Shown: in pieces, positions 8,608 through 17,500 of the stretch
Position numbering within the stretch: position 1 is the stretch's first letter
How the letters are laid out: each line of letters begins with the position of its first letter
Assembly (NCBI GenBank): GCA_019113395.1
Contig: DXHL01000025.1
Span: 1 to 50,424 of the forward strand
DNA: 50,424 nucleotides
Source of the DNA: Candidatus Rikenella faecigallinarum
Lineage (GTDB): Bacteria > Bacteroidota > Bacteroidia > Bacteroidales > Rikenellaceae
Direction of reading: 5' to 3'
Position numbers and translations under genes: made by a program
Notes under the pieces: generated by a model
What the model saw: only the letters and a program-made list of their open reading frames with translations
What the model was told of the DNA's origin: nothing
Database searches by the model: none

Positions 8608-9946
8608 GGTGTTCGGAGCGGGTTAGCCGGCGGAATCGTCCGAGCATCAGCAGGCCTGCCGCCATCAGTCCCACGGGGAATCCCCACCAGATGCCGAAGA
8701 TGCCTCCGTGGAGCGTGAAACCGCCCAGATAACAGAGCGGCAGCCCCAGAAGAAAGTATCCGACAAAGGAGCTGAGCGCCATGGCCCGCACATCGTTCAT
8801 CCCGCGCAGGGCATTGGCATAGGTCACTTGGAAGACATCACCGACCTGGAGCGTCAGCAGAATCAACATCAGCACCCGTACAATGCTTGTAACCTCCTGC
8901 GGAGCATTGAAAATGGGTCCCATGAGCGGTCGAAGCGCGAGAAACGCACCACAAATGACCACGGCCATGGCGACCATCAACAAAAATCCGGCCTGCACGG
9001 TTCGCCGCACCCCTGCCGTATCGTTGCGACCGAAGAAATGACTGACCCGCACCGAGATGGCTGCCCCCGTCCCGTAATAGAGCAGGATACCGAGCGTCGA
9101 AACCGACAGAATCACCTGATGCGCCGCCAGTTCCACCGCTCCCAGCCAGCCAATCATCACGCCGCCCAGGCTGAACATCCCGTTCTCAATCCCCATTTGG
9201 AGTCCGACCCAGCTTCCCATGCGGGTCAGCGTCCGCAGCACACCGCGCTGCGGACGGCTGCGGCGGAACGACGGGCGATAGCGAAAATAACGCCGCGAAT
9301 AGAAAAAGACCCACCCAAACGTCACAGGCATTAGCACACGGGTGAGCAGGGTAGCGATGCCCGCTCCTGTCGCCCCCAGCGCCGGAGAGCCCAACTTGCC
9401 GTATATCAGGATATAGTTCAACAACACGTTCAGCACGTTGCCCCCCACCATAATATACATCGGCATCCGCGTGTCGGTAATGCCGTCGGCGAACTGTTTG
9501 AAGGCATTGAACAGCATCACAAAGGGCAGCGACACCAGTTGCAGCGCAAAATAGGGCCGAATGAGCGGCAGCAGTTCGGCCGGTTGCCCCAGATGCTCGA
9601 CCTGCCACAGAAGAGCGCCCATTATCCCCATCATCACCACGCCCAGTGCTCCATTCACCAGCAGGCCGTTCTTGAGGAGTTCCCCGATACGGTTCGTGTC
9701 GCCCGTGCCGGCACTTTGGCCGACCAGCGGCGTCAGCCCATACGAAAAGCCCAGTCCAAAAAGAATCGGAATATTAAAAACGCTATTGACAAATGAGACT
9801 GCCGCCAGGTCAGCCATGGCATAGCGTCCCACCATCAGCCCGTCCATAAAACCGACCACCACAACCCCCAGCTGACCAATCATAATCGGCAGGCCGAGGC
9901 GGAGCAGTTCTCGAAAATCGAGACGGTATCGGGACCAGAAAGACAT
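8600..9946 (-). CDS. MATE family multidrug/cation antiporter (NorM-like)
   Basis: About 448 aa from the ATG at 9946; an in-frame ATG at 9958 adds four residues. Features are GLPIMIGQLGVVVVGFMDGLMVGRY near the N-terminus, GFSYGLTPLVGQSAG, and a second similar half, as expected for the twelve-helix MATE fold. The predicted role is Na+ or H+ coupled efflux at the inner membrane. It is the first gene of an efflux operon with the MFS transporter. Its leader holds a -7-like box and a direct repeat that may be an operator. Confidence 0.9.
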   Translation of the reverse strand: MSFWSRYRLDFRELLRLGLPIMIGQLGVVVVGFMDGLMVGRYAMADLAAVSFVNSVFNIPILFGLGFSYGLTPLVGQSAGTGDTNRIGELLKNGLLVNGALGVVMMGIMGALLWQVEHLGQPAELLPLIRPYFALQLVSLPFVMLFNAFKQFADGITDTRMPMYIMVGGNVLNVLLNYILIYGKLGSPALGATGAGIATLLTRVLMPVTFGWVFFYSRRYFRYRPSFRRSRPQRGVLRTLTRMGSWVGLQMGIENGMFSLGGVMIGWLGAVELAAHQVILSVSTLGILLYYGTGAAISVRVSHFFGRNDTAGVRRTVQAGFLLMVAMAVVICGAFLALRPLMGPIFNAPQEVTSIVRVLMLILLTLQVGDVFQVTYANALRGMNDVRAMALSSFVGYFLLGLPLCYLGGFTLHGGIFGIWWGFPVGLMAAGLLMLGRFRRLTRSEHHG

Positions 9947-9989
9947 AGATACAAACAAGAGGCTTCAGTGTGCGGCCGCCGCCGTTTCT

Positions 9990-10012
9990 CTACACGGCAA
10001 TTCGCTACACGG
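9990..10012. repeat. direct repeat CTACACGG x2 in the efflux-operon leader
   Basis: CTACACGG at 9990-9997 and 10005-10012 (CCGTGTAG in the transcript sense) repeats with a 15-bp period. It lies between the putative -7 box and the MATE start codon, a typical place for a repressor. Function is inferred only. Confidence 0.4.
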
Positions 10013-10020
10013 AGAGCCGT

Positions 10021-10028
10021 CAAAATTA
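10021..10028 (-). promoter_or_regulatory. -7 box TAATTTTG upstream of the MATE/MFS operon
   Basis: The minus strand reads TAATTTTG, fitting TAnnTTTG, 75 nt before the ATG at 9946. No clear -33 element is seen. Confidence 0.4.
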
Positions 10029-10082
10029 CATATTTTACCCCAAATGGAGGAGCTCCTGGATAGAGAGAGGGGGCGTATCTCG

Positions 10083-12266
10083 TTAAGATTCGGTTTGCGG
10101 CACGGAACGCATCGTGAGACTGATACGCTTGCGCGCCATGTCCACCTCCAGCACCTTGACCCGCACCGCCTGACGCAACCGAACCACATCGGTCGGAGTT
10201 TGGACAAAACGGTCAGCCAGCTGCGAGATATGCACCAGCCCGTCCTGTTTCACCCCGATATCGACAAAGACCCCGAAACTGGTCATATTGGTCACAACGC
10301 CGGGCAGCACCATCCCCACCTGCAGGTCTTCCATCGTGTGTACTCCGTCGGCAAACTCCACCCGTTGCGCCTCGGTGCGGGGGTCACGCCCCGCTTTGGC
10401 CAGTTCGGACAGTACGGATTGCAGCGTTTGGAGCCCTGCCTGTGGCGAGACATAACGTGACAGGTCGATTTTCTTTCGAGTGGCTTCGTCCGCTATCAAC
10501 GCCTCCACCGAAACTCCCAAATCGGCAGCCATCCGTTCGACCAAAGCATACGACTCGGGGTGAACGGCCGTATTGTCCAAAGGGTTGACAGCCCCCTCGA
10601 TGCGCAGGAAACCCGCCGACTGTTCGAAAGCCTTTGCACCGAGGCGCGGCACCTGCATCAGTTCGCGCCGCGAACGGAACGGACCGTTCGCGGCACGGTA
10701 AGCCACAATATTACCCGCCAACACAGGCCCCAATCCCGACACATAGGTCAGCAGGTGTTTCGAAGCGGTATTGAGGCTCACCCCCACGCGGTTCACACAA
10801 CTCTCGACCACCGTATCGAGGCTCTTTTTGAGTTTCGTCTGGTCCACATCGTGCTGGTACTGACCCACACCGATGGATTTCGGGTCAATCTTCACCAGCT
10901 CGGCCAACGGGTCCATCAGCCGCCGACCAATGGAGACCGACCCGCGCACCGTCACATCACAATCGGGAAACTCCTCACGTGCCGTGGCCGATGCCGAGTA
11001 GACCGACGCACCATCCTCGTTCACCAGATGTATTTCCATCGGATTTTTCCCGTCAGCCGCCAGCAGGTGAAGCCCGCGCAGCCACTGTTCCGTTTCACGC
11101 CCTGCGGTTCCGCTGCCGACGGCTATCGCCTCGATACGATAGTCGTGCACCATCCGTCGCAGTGCCTCTTCGGCTTCGGCGCGTCGGGCCTGCGGCGGGT
11201 GAGGGTAGAGGGTCTCGTGGTGGAGCAGTGTCCCCTGCGCATCGAGACACACCGCCTTGCACCCTGTACGGAAACCCGGGTCGAGTGCCAAAATGCGCTT
11301 CTGCCCCAGCGGAGCGGCCAGCAGCAACTGCCGCAGGTTCTCCGCAAAGATGGCAATGGCCTCCTCGTCGGCCCGCTCTTTGGCCGCTCCCAACAACTCC
11401 GTCTCAATGGAGGGCTTTATCAACCGTTTTACCCCGTCGGCCACCGCGCTGCAAACCCAGGCTACCGCCTCCCGAGAGGTAGCATCGCGGCGGACAAAGA
11501 TACGTTCGACACGTTCCTGCAACGCCTCCTCTTCCACAGCCTCCAACCCCAGCGACAGGCTCAACACACCCGCCTTCTCACCCCTCACCATGGCCAACAG
11601 CCGATGGCCGGCACACCGCCGCAACGGTTCGTGCCAATCGAAATAGTCGGCAAACTTGGCCGCCTCCTCAGCCGTCGGCTCGACGCCGCGTGCGCGTTTC
11701 GAGCCGACCACCCCCTGCGAGGCCATGGTGCGTCGCACACGGTCGCGGGCGGCGGAGGACTCGCTGACCCACTCGGCCACAATATCCGATGCCCCGGCCA
11801 GTGCACTCGCCGCATCCGGCACCTCCTCGCCCCGCACAAAACGCCCGGCCAACCGTTCGGGAGCCTCCGTCTGGCGCATCAACAGCGCAGCCAACGGCTC
11901 CAGCCCCTTCTCCCGAGCAATCGTGGCACGGGTCCGACGTTTCGGTTTGTAGGGCAGGTAGAGGTCTTCGAGCGTCGCTGCATCCCAACACGCTTCGATG
12001 GTTCGGCGCAACTCATCGGTCAGTTTACCTTGCTCTTCAATAGTTTGCAAGACGGTGGTTTTCCGCTTCTCCAGTTCCCGATATCGTTCGTAAGCCTCCC
12101 GAATGCGCTCAACAGCCACCTCGTCTAACTCACCGGTCGCCTCCTTACGGTAACGGCTGATAAAGGGCACCGTACACCCGTCATCCAACAGGTGAAGCGT
12201 ATTTTCGACCCGCCGTACCGGAGCAATACTCAGGTCACGGGCTATCATCTCAGCAAAAGAAACCAT
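10083..12266 (-). CDS. tex: Tex-family RNA-binding transcription accessory protein
   Basis: The 727-aa product has the complete Tex architecture. The helical N-terminal region includes FISRYRKEATGELDEVAVERI and LYLPYKPKRRTRA. A YqgF/RNase H-like domain starts at about residue 315 (ILALDPGFRTGCKAV). A helix-hairpin-helix pair follows (TYVSGLGPVLAGNIVAYR, VPRLGAKAFEQSAGFLRI), and a C-terminal S1 domain lies at about 640-715 (GVVTNMTSFGVFVDIGVKQDGLVHIS). Tex binds RNA and influences transcription and stress tolerance in several bacteria. It appears monocistronic, with its own -7 box and no obvious hairpin terminator downstream. Confidence 0.96.
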   Translation of the reverse strand: MVSFAEMIARDLSIAPVRRVENTLHLLDDGCTVPFISRYRKEATGELDEVAVERIREAYERYRELEKRKTTVLQTIEEQGKLTDELRRTIEACWDAATLEDLYLPYKPKRRTRATIAREKGLEPLAALLMRQTEAPERLAGRFVRGEEVPDAASALAGASDIVAEWVSESSAARDRVRRTMASQGVVGSKRARGVEPTAEEAAKFADYFDWHEPLRRCAGHRLLAMVRGEKAGVLSLSLGLEAVEEEALQERVERIFVRRDATSREAVAWVCSAVADGVKRLIKPSIETELLGAAKERADEEAIAIFAENLRQLLLAAPLGQKRILALDPGFRTGCKAVCLDAQGTLLHHETLYPHPPQARRAEAEEALRRMVHDYRIEAIAVGSGTAGRETEQWLRGLHLLAADGKNPMEIHLVNEDGASVYSASATAREEFPDCDVTVRGSVSIGRRLMDPLAELVKIDPKSIGVGQYQHDVDQTKLKKSLDTVVESCVNRVGVSLNTASKHLLTYVSGLGPVLAGNIVAYRAANGPFRSRRELMQVPRLGAKAFEQSAGFLRIEGAVNPLDNTAVHPESYALVERMAADLGVSVEALIADEATRKKIDLSRYVSPQAGLQTLQSVLSELAKAGRDPRTEAQRVEFADGVHTMEDLQVGMVLPGVVTNMTSFGVFVDIGVKQDGLVHISQLADRFVQTPTDVVRLRQAVRVKVLEVDMARKRISLTMRSVPQTES

Positions 12267-12318
12267 CTTGAGAATACCTATATTATGAAATCAAACTCTC
12301 TCGGGGGAAATGCAGGTA

Positions 12319-12326
12319 CAAAAATA
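12319..12326 (-). promoter_or_regulatory. -7 box TATTTTTG of tex
   Basis: The minus-strand TATTTTTG matches TAnnTTTG and lies 52 nt upstream of the tex ATG in the divergent tex/MBL spacer. Confidence 0.45.
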
Positions 12327-12390
12327 GACTTTTCCGCCCATAAACTTTTCACTTGGAAAGACCCTCGAAAAATACTATTTTTACTCTGCC

Positions 12391-13056
12391 ATGAGAACAC
12401 TTCCCGATACCACAGACCATTACGGCGAACTCTACGTGACCCCCATCGGGCACGCCTCGCTCTACATCGAGTACAAAGGCGAGTGCATTGCCGTAGACCC
12501 GTACAGCGAAGTGGCCGATTTTTCGACCCTTCCCGAAGCCACGGCCATCCTCCTGACACACGACCATTACGACCACTACGACCCGGATGCCATTCGTGCC
12601 ATTGCAACGCCTAGGACGACCTTTATTGCACCTCCAATAGTGGCCGACCTGTTGCGTCGCGACGGCTTTACGCAGCCTGTCATTACCCTCAGCAATGGCG
12701 AAGCGGCTGAATATGGCGGCACAATTCGCATCGAAGCGGTCGAAGCATACAATTTGGTGCGGGAGCGTGCTCCCGGACAACCCTTTCACCCCAAGGGGGC
12801 AGGGAACGGCTATATCCTGACCCTGGACGGTAAACGCATCTATATCGCAGGCGATACGGAACTCACGCCCGAAATGCGCAAGATAAACTTCATCTTCATT
12901 GCCTTCCTGCCGCTTATGCTCCCATATACGATGGCCGAAACGGAGTTCATCGAAGCCGCCAAAATTATCGAGCCGGAGTTTCTCTATCCCTACCACTACA
13001 GCTCGTTGGACCGAAAGGCCTTGCAGGCAGCACTGCCCAACGTGGTCATACGTTAA
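12391..13056 (+). CDS. MBL-fold metal-dependent hydrolase (UPF0173/UlaG-like)
   Basis: The 221-aa protein has the metallo-beta-lactamase signature THDHYDHYD (His57, His59, Asp61, His62) and the later AGDTELTPEM strand with the bridging Asp, plus a C-terminal YPYHYS that can supply the last His ligand. This resembles small UlaG/UPF0173-type hydrolases rather than beta-lactamases. A possible -7 (TATTTTTA, 12376-12383) precedes it, divergent from tex. The substrate is not predictable. Confidence 0.85.
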   Translation: MRTLPDTTDHYGELYVTPIGHASLYIEYKGECIAVDPYSEVADFSTLPEATAILLTHDHYDHYDPDAIRAIATPRTTFIAPPIVADLLRRDGFTQPVITLSNGEAAEYGGTIRIEAVEAYNLVRERAPGQPFHPKGAGNGYILTLDGKRIYIAGDTELTPEMRKINFIFIAFLPLMLPYTMAETEFIEAAKIIEPEFLYPYHYSSLDRKALQAALPNVVIR

Positions 13057-13078
13057 TCAGGAAGCACCTCAAAAAACA

Positions 13079-13120
13079 GGCGGGGGCGGACACCACCATA
13101 ATGGGTTGTCCGCCCCCGCC
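13079..13120. terminator. bidirectional GC-rich terminator between MBL hydrolase and malic enzyme
   Basis: A perfect 14-bp stem (GGCGGGGGCGGACA, 13079-13092, with 13107-13120) with a 14-nt loop sits between convergent genes. It is flanked by an A-rich left side and an AT-rich right side, so it can stop transcription from both strands. Confidence 0.8.
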
Positions 13121-13140
13121 ATTTATTGAGTATAGTTCAA

Positions 13141-14421
13141 CTATTTCGCCAACGCCGCCATCCGCTGCACCAGAGCCGCCGCATAGGCGCCCCAATCGGT
13201 AATCGGATGCTGCGCAACGCCTGACTCCACAGCCGCCCGAGCCACCGCAACAGAGACCGCGGTTAGCAACCTTTTATCCAACGGTTTCGGTATCAGATAA
13301 TCTCGCCCGAACGACAACGCCTCCACTCCGTAAGCCTGCAACATTTCCGCCGGAACAGGCTCTTTGGCCAGCGCCGCAATGGCATGTGCAGCCGCAATCT
13401 TCATCGGCTCGTTAATGGCCGTGGCACGCACGTCGAGCGCCCCACGGAAGATATACGGGAAGCCAATCACGTTGTTCACCTGATTGGGGTAGTCGCTGCG
13501 CCCTGTCGCAAAAATCAGGTCCGGACGCGAAGCCTTCGCCTCATCATACGGAATCTCGGGGTCGGGGTTGGCCAGCGCAAAGACAATCGGGTCAGGTGCC
13601 ATTGTCTTCACCATTTCGCCCGTCAGCACCCCCGCTTTCGAAACTCCCAGAAAGACATCCGCCCCGCGCAAGGCGTCGGCCAGTGTCGTCAGGTCACGCA
13701 CCGTGGCAAACTGCGCTTTTTCGGGCGAGAGATTTGTCCGACGCCGCGTAATCACGCCCTTGCTGTCGCACATCACCAGATTCTCAGGGCGTACCCCCAG
13801 CGACAGGTAGAGCTTGGCGCAGGCTGTCGCAGCTGCACCCGCGCCATTTACCACCACCTGTATCCGGTCAATCCGTTTGCCGGCAATCTCCAGCGCATTG
13901 AGCAGCGCAGCAGAAGTAATAATAGCCGTACCGTGCTGGTCGTCGTGCATCAGGGGAAGATTGACCTCCTCCTTCAGGCGGCGTTCAATCTCGAAACACT
14001 GCGGAGCCTTGATATCTTCCAGGTTAATCCCTCCGAAGGTAGGCGCAATCATCTTCACGGTCTGCACAAACGCTTCGACATCTTCCGTCCCGATTTCAAT
14101 ATCATAGGTATTCACTCCGGCCAAGACCTTAAACAGCAGCCCCTTACCCTCCATAACCGGTTTCGAGGCCTCGGCACCGATGTTGCCCAGTCCGAGTACC
14201 GCGGTACCGTTGGAGATAACCGCCACCAGATTTCCCTTGCCCGTATAGTCGTAGACCTTTTCAGGCGTGTCGTAAATCTCCATGCACGGCACAGCCACAC
14301 CGGGCGTATAGGCCATCGAAAGGTCATGCTGAGTGGCATATGGTTTGGTCGGAACCACACCCAGTTTCCCTTTGGGTTCCGAACGGTGATACTGCAACGC
14401 TTCTTCTTTCAGATTTTCCAT
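13141..14421 (-). CDS. malic enzyme (oxaloacetate-decarboxylating malate dehydrogenase), short form
   Basis: The 426-aa enzyme converts malate to pyruvate and CO2 with reduction of NAD(P)+. Recognisable motifs are [10 protein letters not shown] (active-site Tyr), [23 protein letters not shown] (catalytic Lys), MHDDQHGTA (metal-binding Asp pair) and the nucleotide fold [15 protein letters not shown]. It ends after the malic domain and lacks the C-terminal phosphotransacetylase domain of the roughly 760-aa MaeB form. It links fermentation acids to pyruvate. NAD versus NADP preference cannot be read reliably. Confidence 0.95.
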   Translation of the reverse strand: MENLKEEALQYHRSEPKGKLGVVPTKPYATQHDLSMAYTPGVAVPCMEIYDTPEKVYDYTGKGNLVAVISNGTAVLGLGNIGAEASKPVMEGKGLLFKVLAGVNTYDIEIGTEDVEAFVQTVKMIAPTFGGINLEDIKAPQCFEIERRLKEEVNLPLMHDDQHGTAIITSAALLNALEIAGKRIDRIQVVVNGAGAAATACAKLYLSLGVRPENLVMCDSKGVITRRRTNLSPEKAQFATVRDLTTLADALRGADVFLGVSKAGVLTGEMVKTMAPDPIVFALANPDPEIPYDEAKASRPDLIFATGRSDYPNQVNNVIGFPYIFRGALDVRATAINEPMKIAAAHAIAALAKEPVPAEMLQAYGVEALSFGRDYLIPKPLDKRLLTAVSVAVARAAVESGVAQHPITDWGAYAAALVQRMAALAK

Positions 14422-14475
14422 ATTATCGATTCATTTTCAATACGAATTGTAGCCGCACAGCCACAAAATACCTCT

Positions 14476-14500
14476 GCTGCACGCATCATGCATGTGCAGC
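14476..14500. repeat. hairpin between the activase gene and malic enzyme
   Basis: GCTGCAC (14476-14482) pairs with GTGCAGC (14494-14500), and the inner GCAT/ATGC can extend the stem. No T tract follows on either strand, so it is a leader or spacer structure rather than a clear terminator. Confidence 0.4.
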
Positions 14501-14527
14501 GCACAATAAGCCTCCGTCAAGGAAAAA

Positions 14528-17500
14528 TCAACCGCTAATCTTCGCTTCGGCCCGCAGGTTATTGACCATCAGGTGCAGGCGGTTCAGCACATTGACCTCG
14601 CTGACACCGCTGTCGAAGTCCAGAAAGAGCAGCCCCATTTGCGGGAAACGGTCGCGAATCTTCTTTTCGATGCCTTTCGAAATCACGTGGTTGGCAATAC
14701 ACCCGAAGGGTTGCAGGCTGATGACATGATGCACGCCCGAATGGGCAAAGCCCACCATTTCGGCCGCTATCAACCACCCCTCGCCAAATTGTGCCGTCAG
14801 GGGAATAACCGTCGAAGCCTCTTCAGCCTCCGCAAAGATATTGCCGAACGGAATGTAGTAACGGAACGCCCCGCAAACCTGATTGGCCCGCTCCACATAG
14901 CCGTTTGCCCAACGGAAGAGACGGTTGAAGACAAACTCCGGAATCCACGAGTTGCCCGAGAGGTGCGCCTTGCGATTGACTTTACGATTAACAAAGGCCT
15001 GCATAAAGAAGTTGATGATGGTCGGCGGAACCACTTCGAGTCCTTCGCCGGCCAACCATTGCAGGATATCTTTATGGCTGAATGAGTTGAGTTTCAAGTA
15101 TATTTCACCGACTACCCCCACACGAGGACGAGGCGCGGCGTCGGGAACCACAATCCCGTCGAACGCTGCAGCCGCTTCGGCCAAAAGGCCGAACAACGCA
15201 TCCGTATCGCGCCGCTCGATATAGGAAAGTGCCCGCGTGATATACGTTTTCCGCAGCTGTTCCGCTTCACCTTGGGTCCGTTCGCGCACCACGGCAGCAT
15301 AATAGAACTTGGCCATGCAATCCCCATACAACAAGGCAGCAAGGGCAGTGGGAGCCATTTTGAACCAGTTGATTTTCAGCCCCGACTCCAGCTCACCTCC
15401 CGAAGTAAGCGACAGCACCGGCACCTGGGCATAGCCCGCATCGACCACCGCCTTTTTGAGCAGGGTCAGGTAGTTGGTGGCACGACACTGCCCGCCGGTC
15501 TGGGTCACGATGAGTGCCACGCGGTCCGGGTCATACCGTCCCGATTCGAGCGCCTTAACCAGGTCACCCACCACCAAGGTAGCCGGATAGCACACCTCAT
15601 TATTGGCATACTTGAGCCCGCAATCCACCGTCGCCCCATCGGGTCGCGGCAGCGTCTCGGCATCGTAGCCCGCCGCACGGAACAGCGCCTCGATAACCTC
15701 CGCATGGGCATCCGAGAAGTGGGGCAGAAGGAGCGTGCGTCCCCGTTCCGCCCGGGTATAGGGTTTGGTGGTCACAAACGGCTGGACACTATCCAAAGCC
15801 GTTTGGGATTTGAATTTCAGGCTTTCGATAAGCGACCGCACACGCAGTTTGAGTGACCCGATGTTGTTCACATCGTCAATTTTGAGGATGGTCAGCGTTT
15901 TGCCGTGCCGTTTCAGGATGGCCCGCACCTCGTCCAGCAGGAAGGCATCGGGTCCGCAGCCGAACGAGGTCATCTGCACGAAATGCACATCATCGCCCTG
16001 TTCGGCTACCCACTGTGCCGCCCGCAGGATACGGCTGACGTAACTCCACTGCGGAACGGAGTGAACATGCGTGATGTCGAGCGTATCGTTGTCGCGCACC
16101 ACGTCTTCCGAAATCACATTCGCACCGAAACCGGCAATCATGTCCGACAGCTTGTGTTGGATAAGCGGGTCGGTATGATAGGGTCTTCCGGCCAGCAGGA
16201 CGGTCAGCCTGCCCTGTCGTTTGCTGCGCTCCAGAAGACGCAGGTTTTCGGTCTTGATATAGGAACGGTACTGTTCCTGAGCCTGAAGAGCCTTATCGAG
16301 CGCGCGCTTGGTTTGCGCATCGTCCACCCCCAGCGTGCGGAGGTAGTCGCGACAACAGCGATATAGTCCCTTGCGGTCTTTGAAGGTCACGGTCGGGTCA
16401 TCCAACGCAATACCGTACGTTTTTTCCGTATTGATTGAGTTTCTCAGCACCTCGGCATAGCCCGACACCACGGGGCAGTTGAAACTGTTGATTTCCTGCT
16501 CTCCGTCACGTGCTTCGTAGACGGTAAACGGGTAAAAGATGCGGTCCACGCCGCGTTCCACTAAGTCGAAGATATGGCTGTGGGAGAGTTTTGCCGGAAA
16601 GCAGATGTTATCCGACATCACCGAACCGACCCCCCGTTCGTAGCCACGCATGGTGGAAGGGGAGGAGAGTACCACACGGAAACCGCACTCGGTGAAGAGG
16701 GTGTGCCAGAAGGGATAATCTTCGTACATTCCCAGCATCCGCGGAATCCCAATGGTTAATTGCCCCTTATCGGCCGACGGACGGTCGAACACCAACTCGT
16801 ATTTCTTCGGATAGATGTTTTCCCCCGTGCGACTCTCCGCCCCGCGGTTCGTAAACACCTTCTCACACTTGTTGCCCGAATAGTAGACATTCCCGTTGTT
16901 AAACGTATAACGGGTCACAAAACACTGGTTCTCGCACCCGTGACACTGCGTCTGCCGCGCCGTATAGTCGGCCGTCTGCAACATCTGCGAGAGGGGAGTG
17001 GAGGCGGTCATTCCTGCCTCAGCCTGCGCCTTTGCATAAAGCGCGCACCCGAACGCCCCCATCAATTCGGGAATATCGGTAAACGAAACCGACACACCCG
17101 TCAGTTTCTCAAAGGCCCGCACTATCGAACGATTGCGCATCGTTCCGCCCTGTACCACCAGATGCTCGCCGAGTTCGGCCAGATTTTTGATTTTCAAAAC
17201 CTTGTACAAACAGTTCTTCACCACCGAATAGGCCAATCCGGCCGAAATATCCGACACCGAAGCCCCTTCGCGCAGGAACTGTTTGACTTTGGAGTTCATG
17301 AAGACCGTACAGCGGGTCCCGAGGTCGCACGGCGCCTCGGCCGTGCAAGCCATCGTCGCGAAGTCGGCCACCGTGTGCTGCAGCGACCCGGCAAAGGCCG
17401 AGATAAACGACCCGCAGCCCGACGAACAGGCTTCGTTGATTTCGACCCGATAGAGTGCCCCGTTTTCCACAAACAGCGCCTTCATATCCTGCCCGCCGAT

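Noticed and set aside
10560..12128. Long open frame antisense to tex
   Set aside because: Same compositional shadow effect; tex is complete and matches its family along its whole length.
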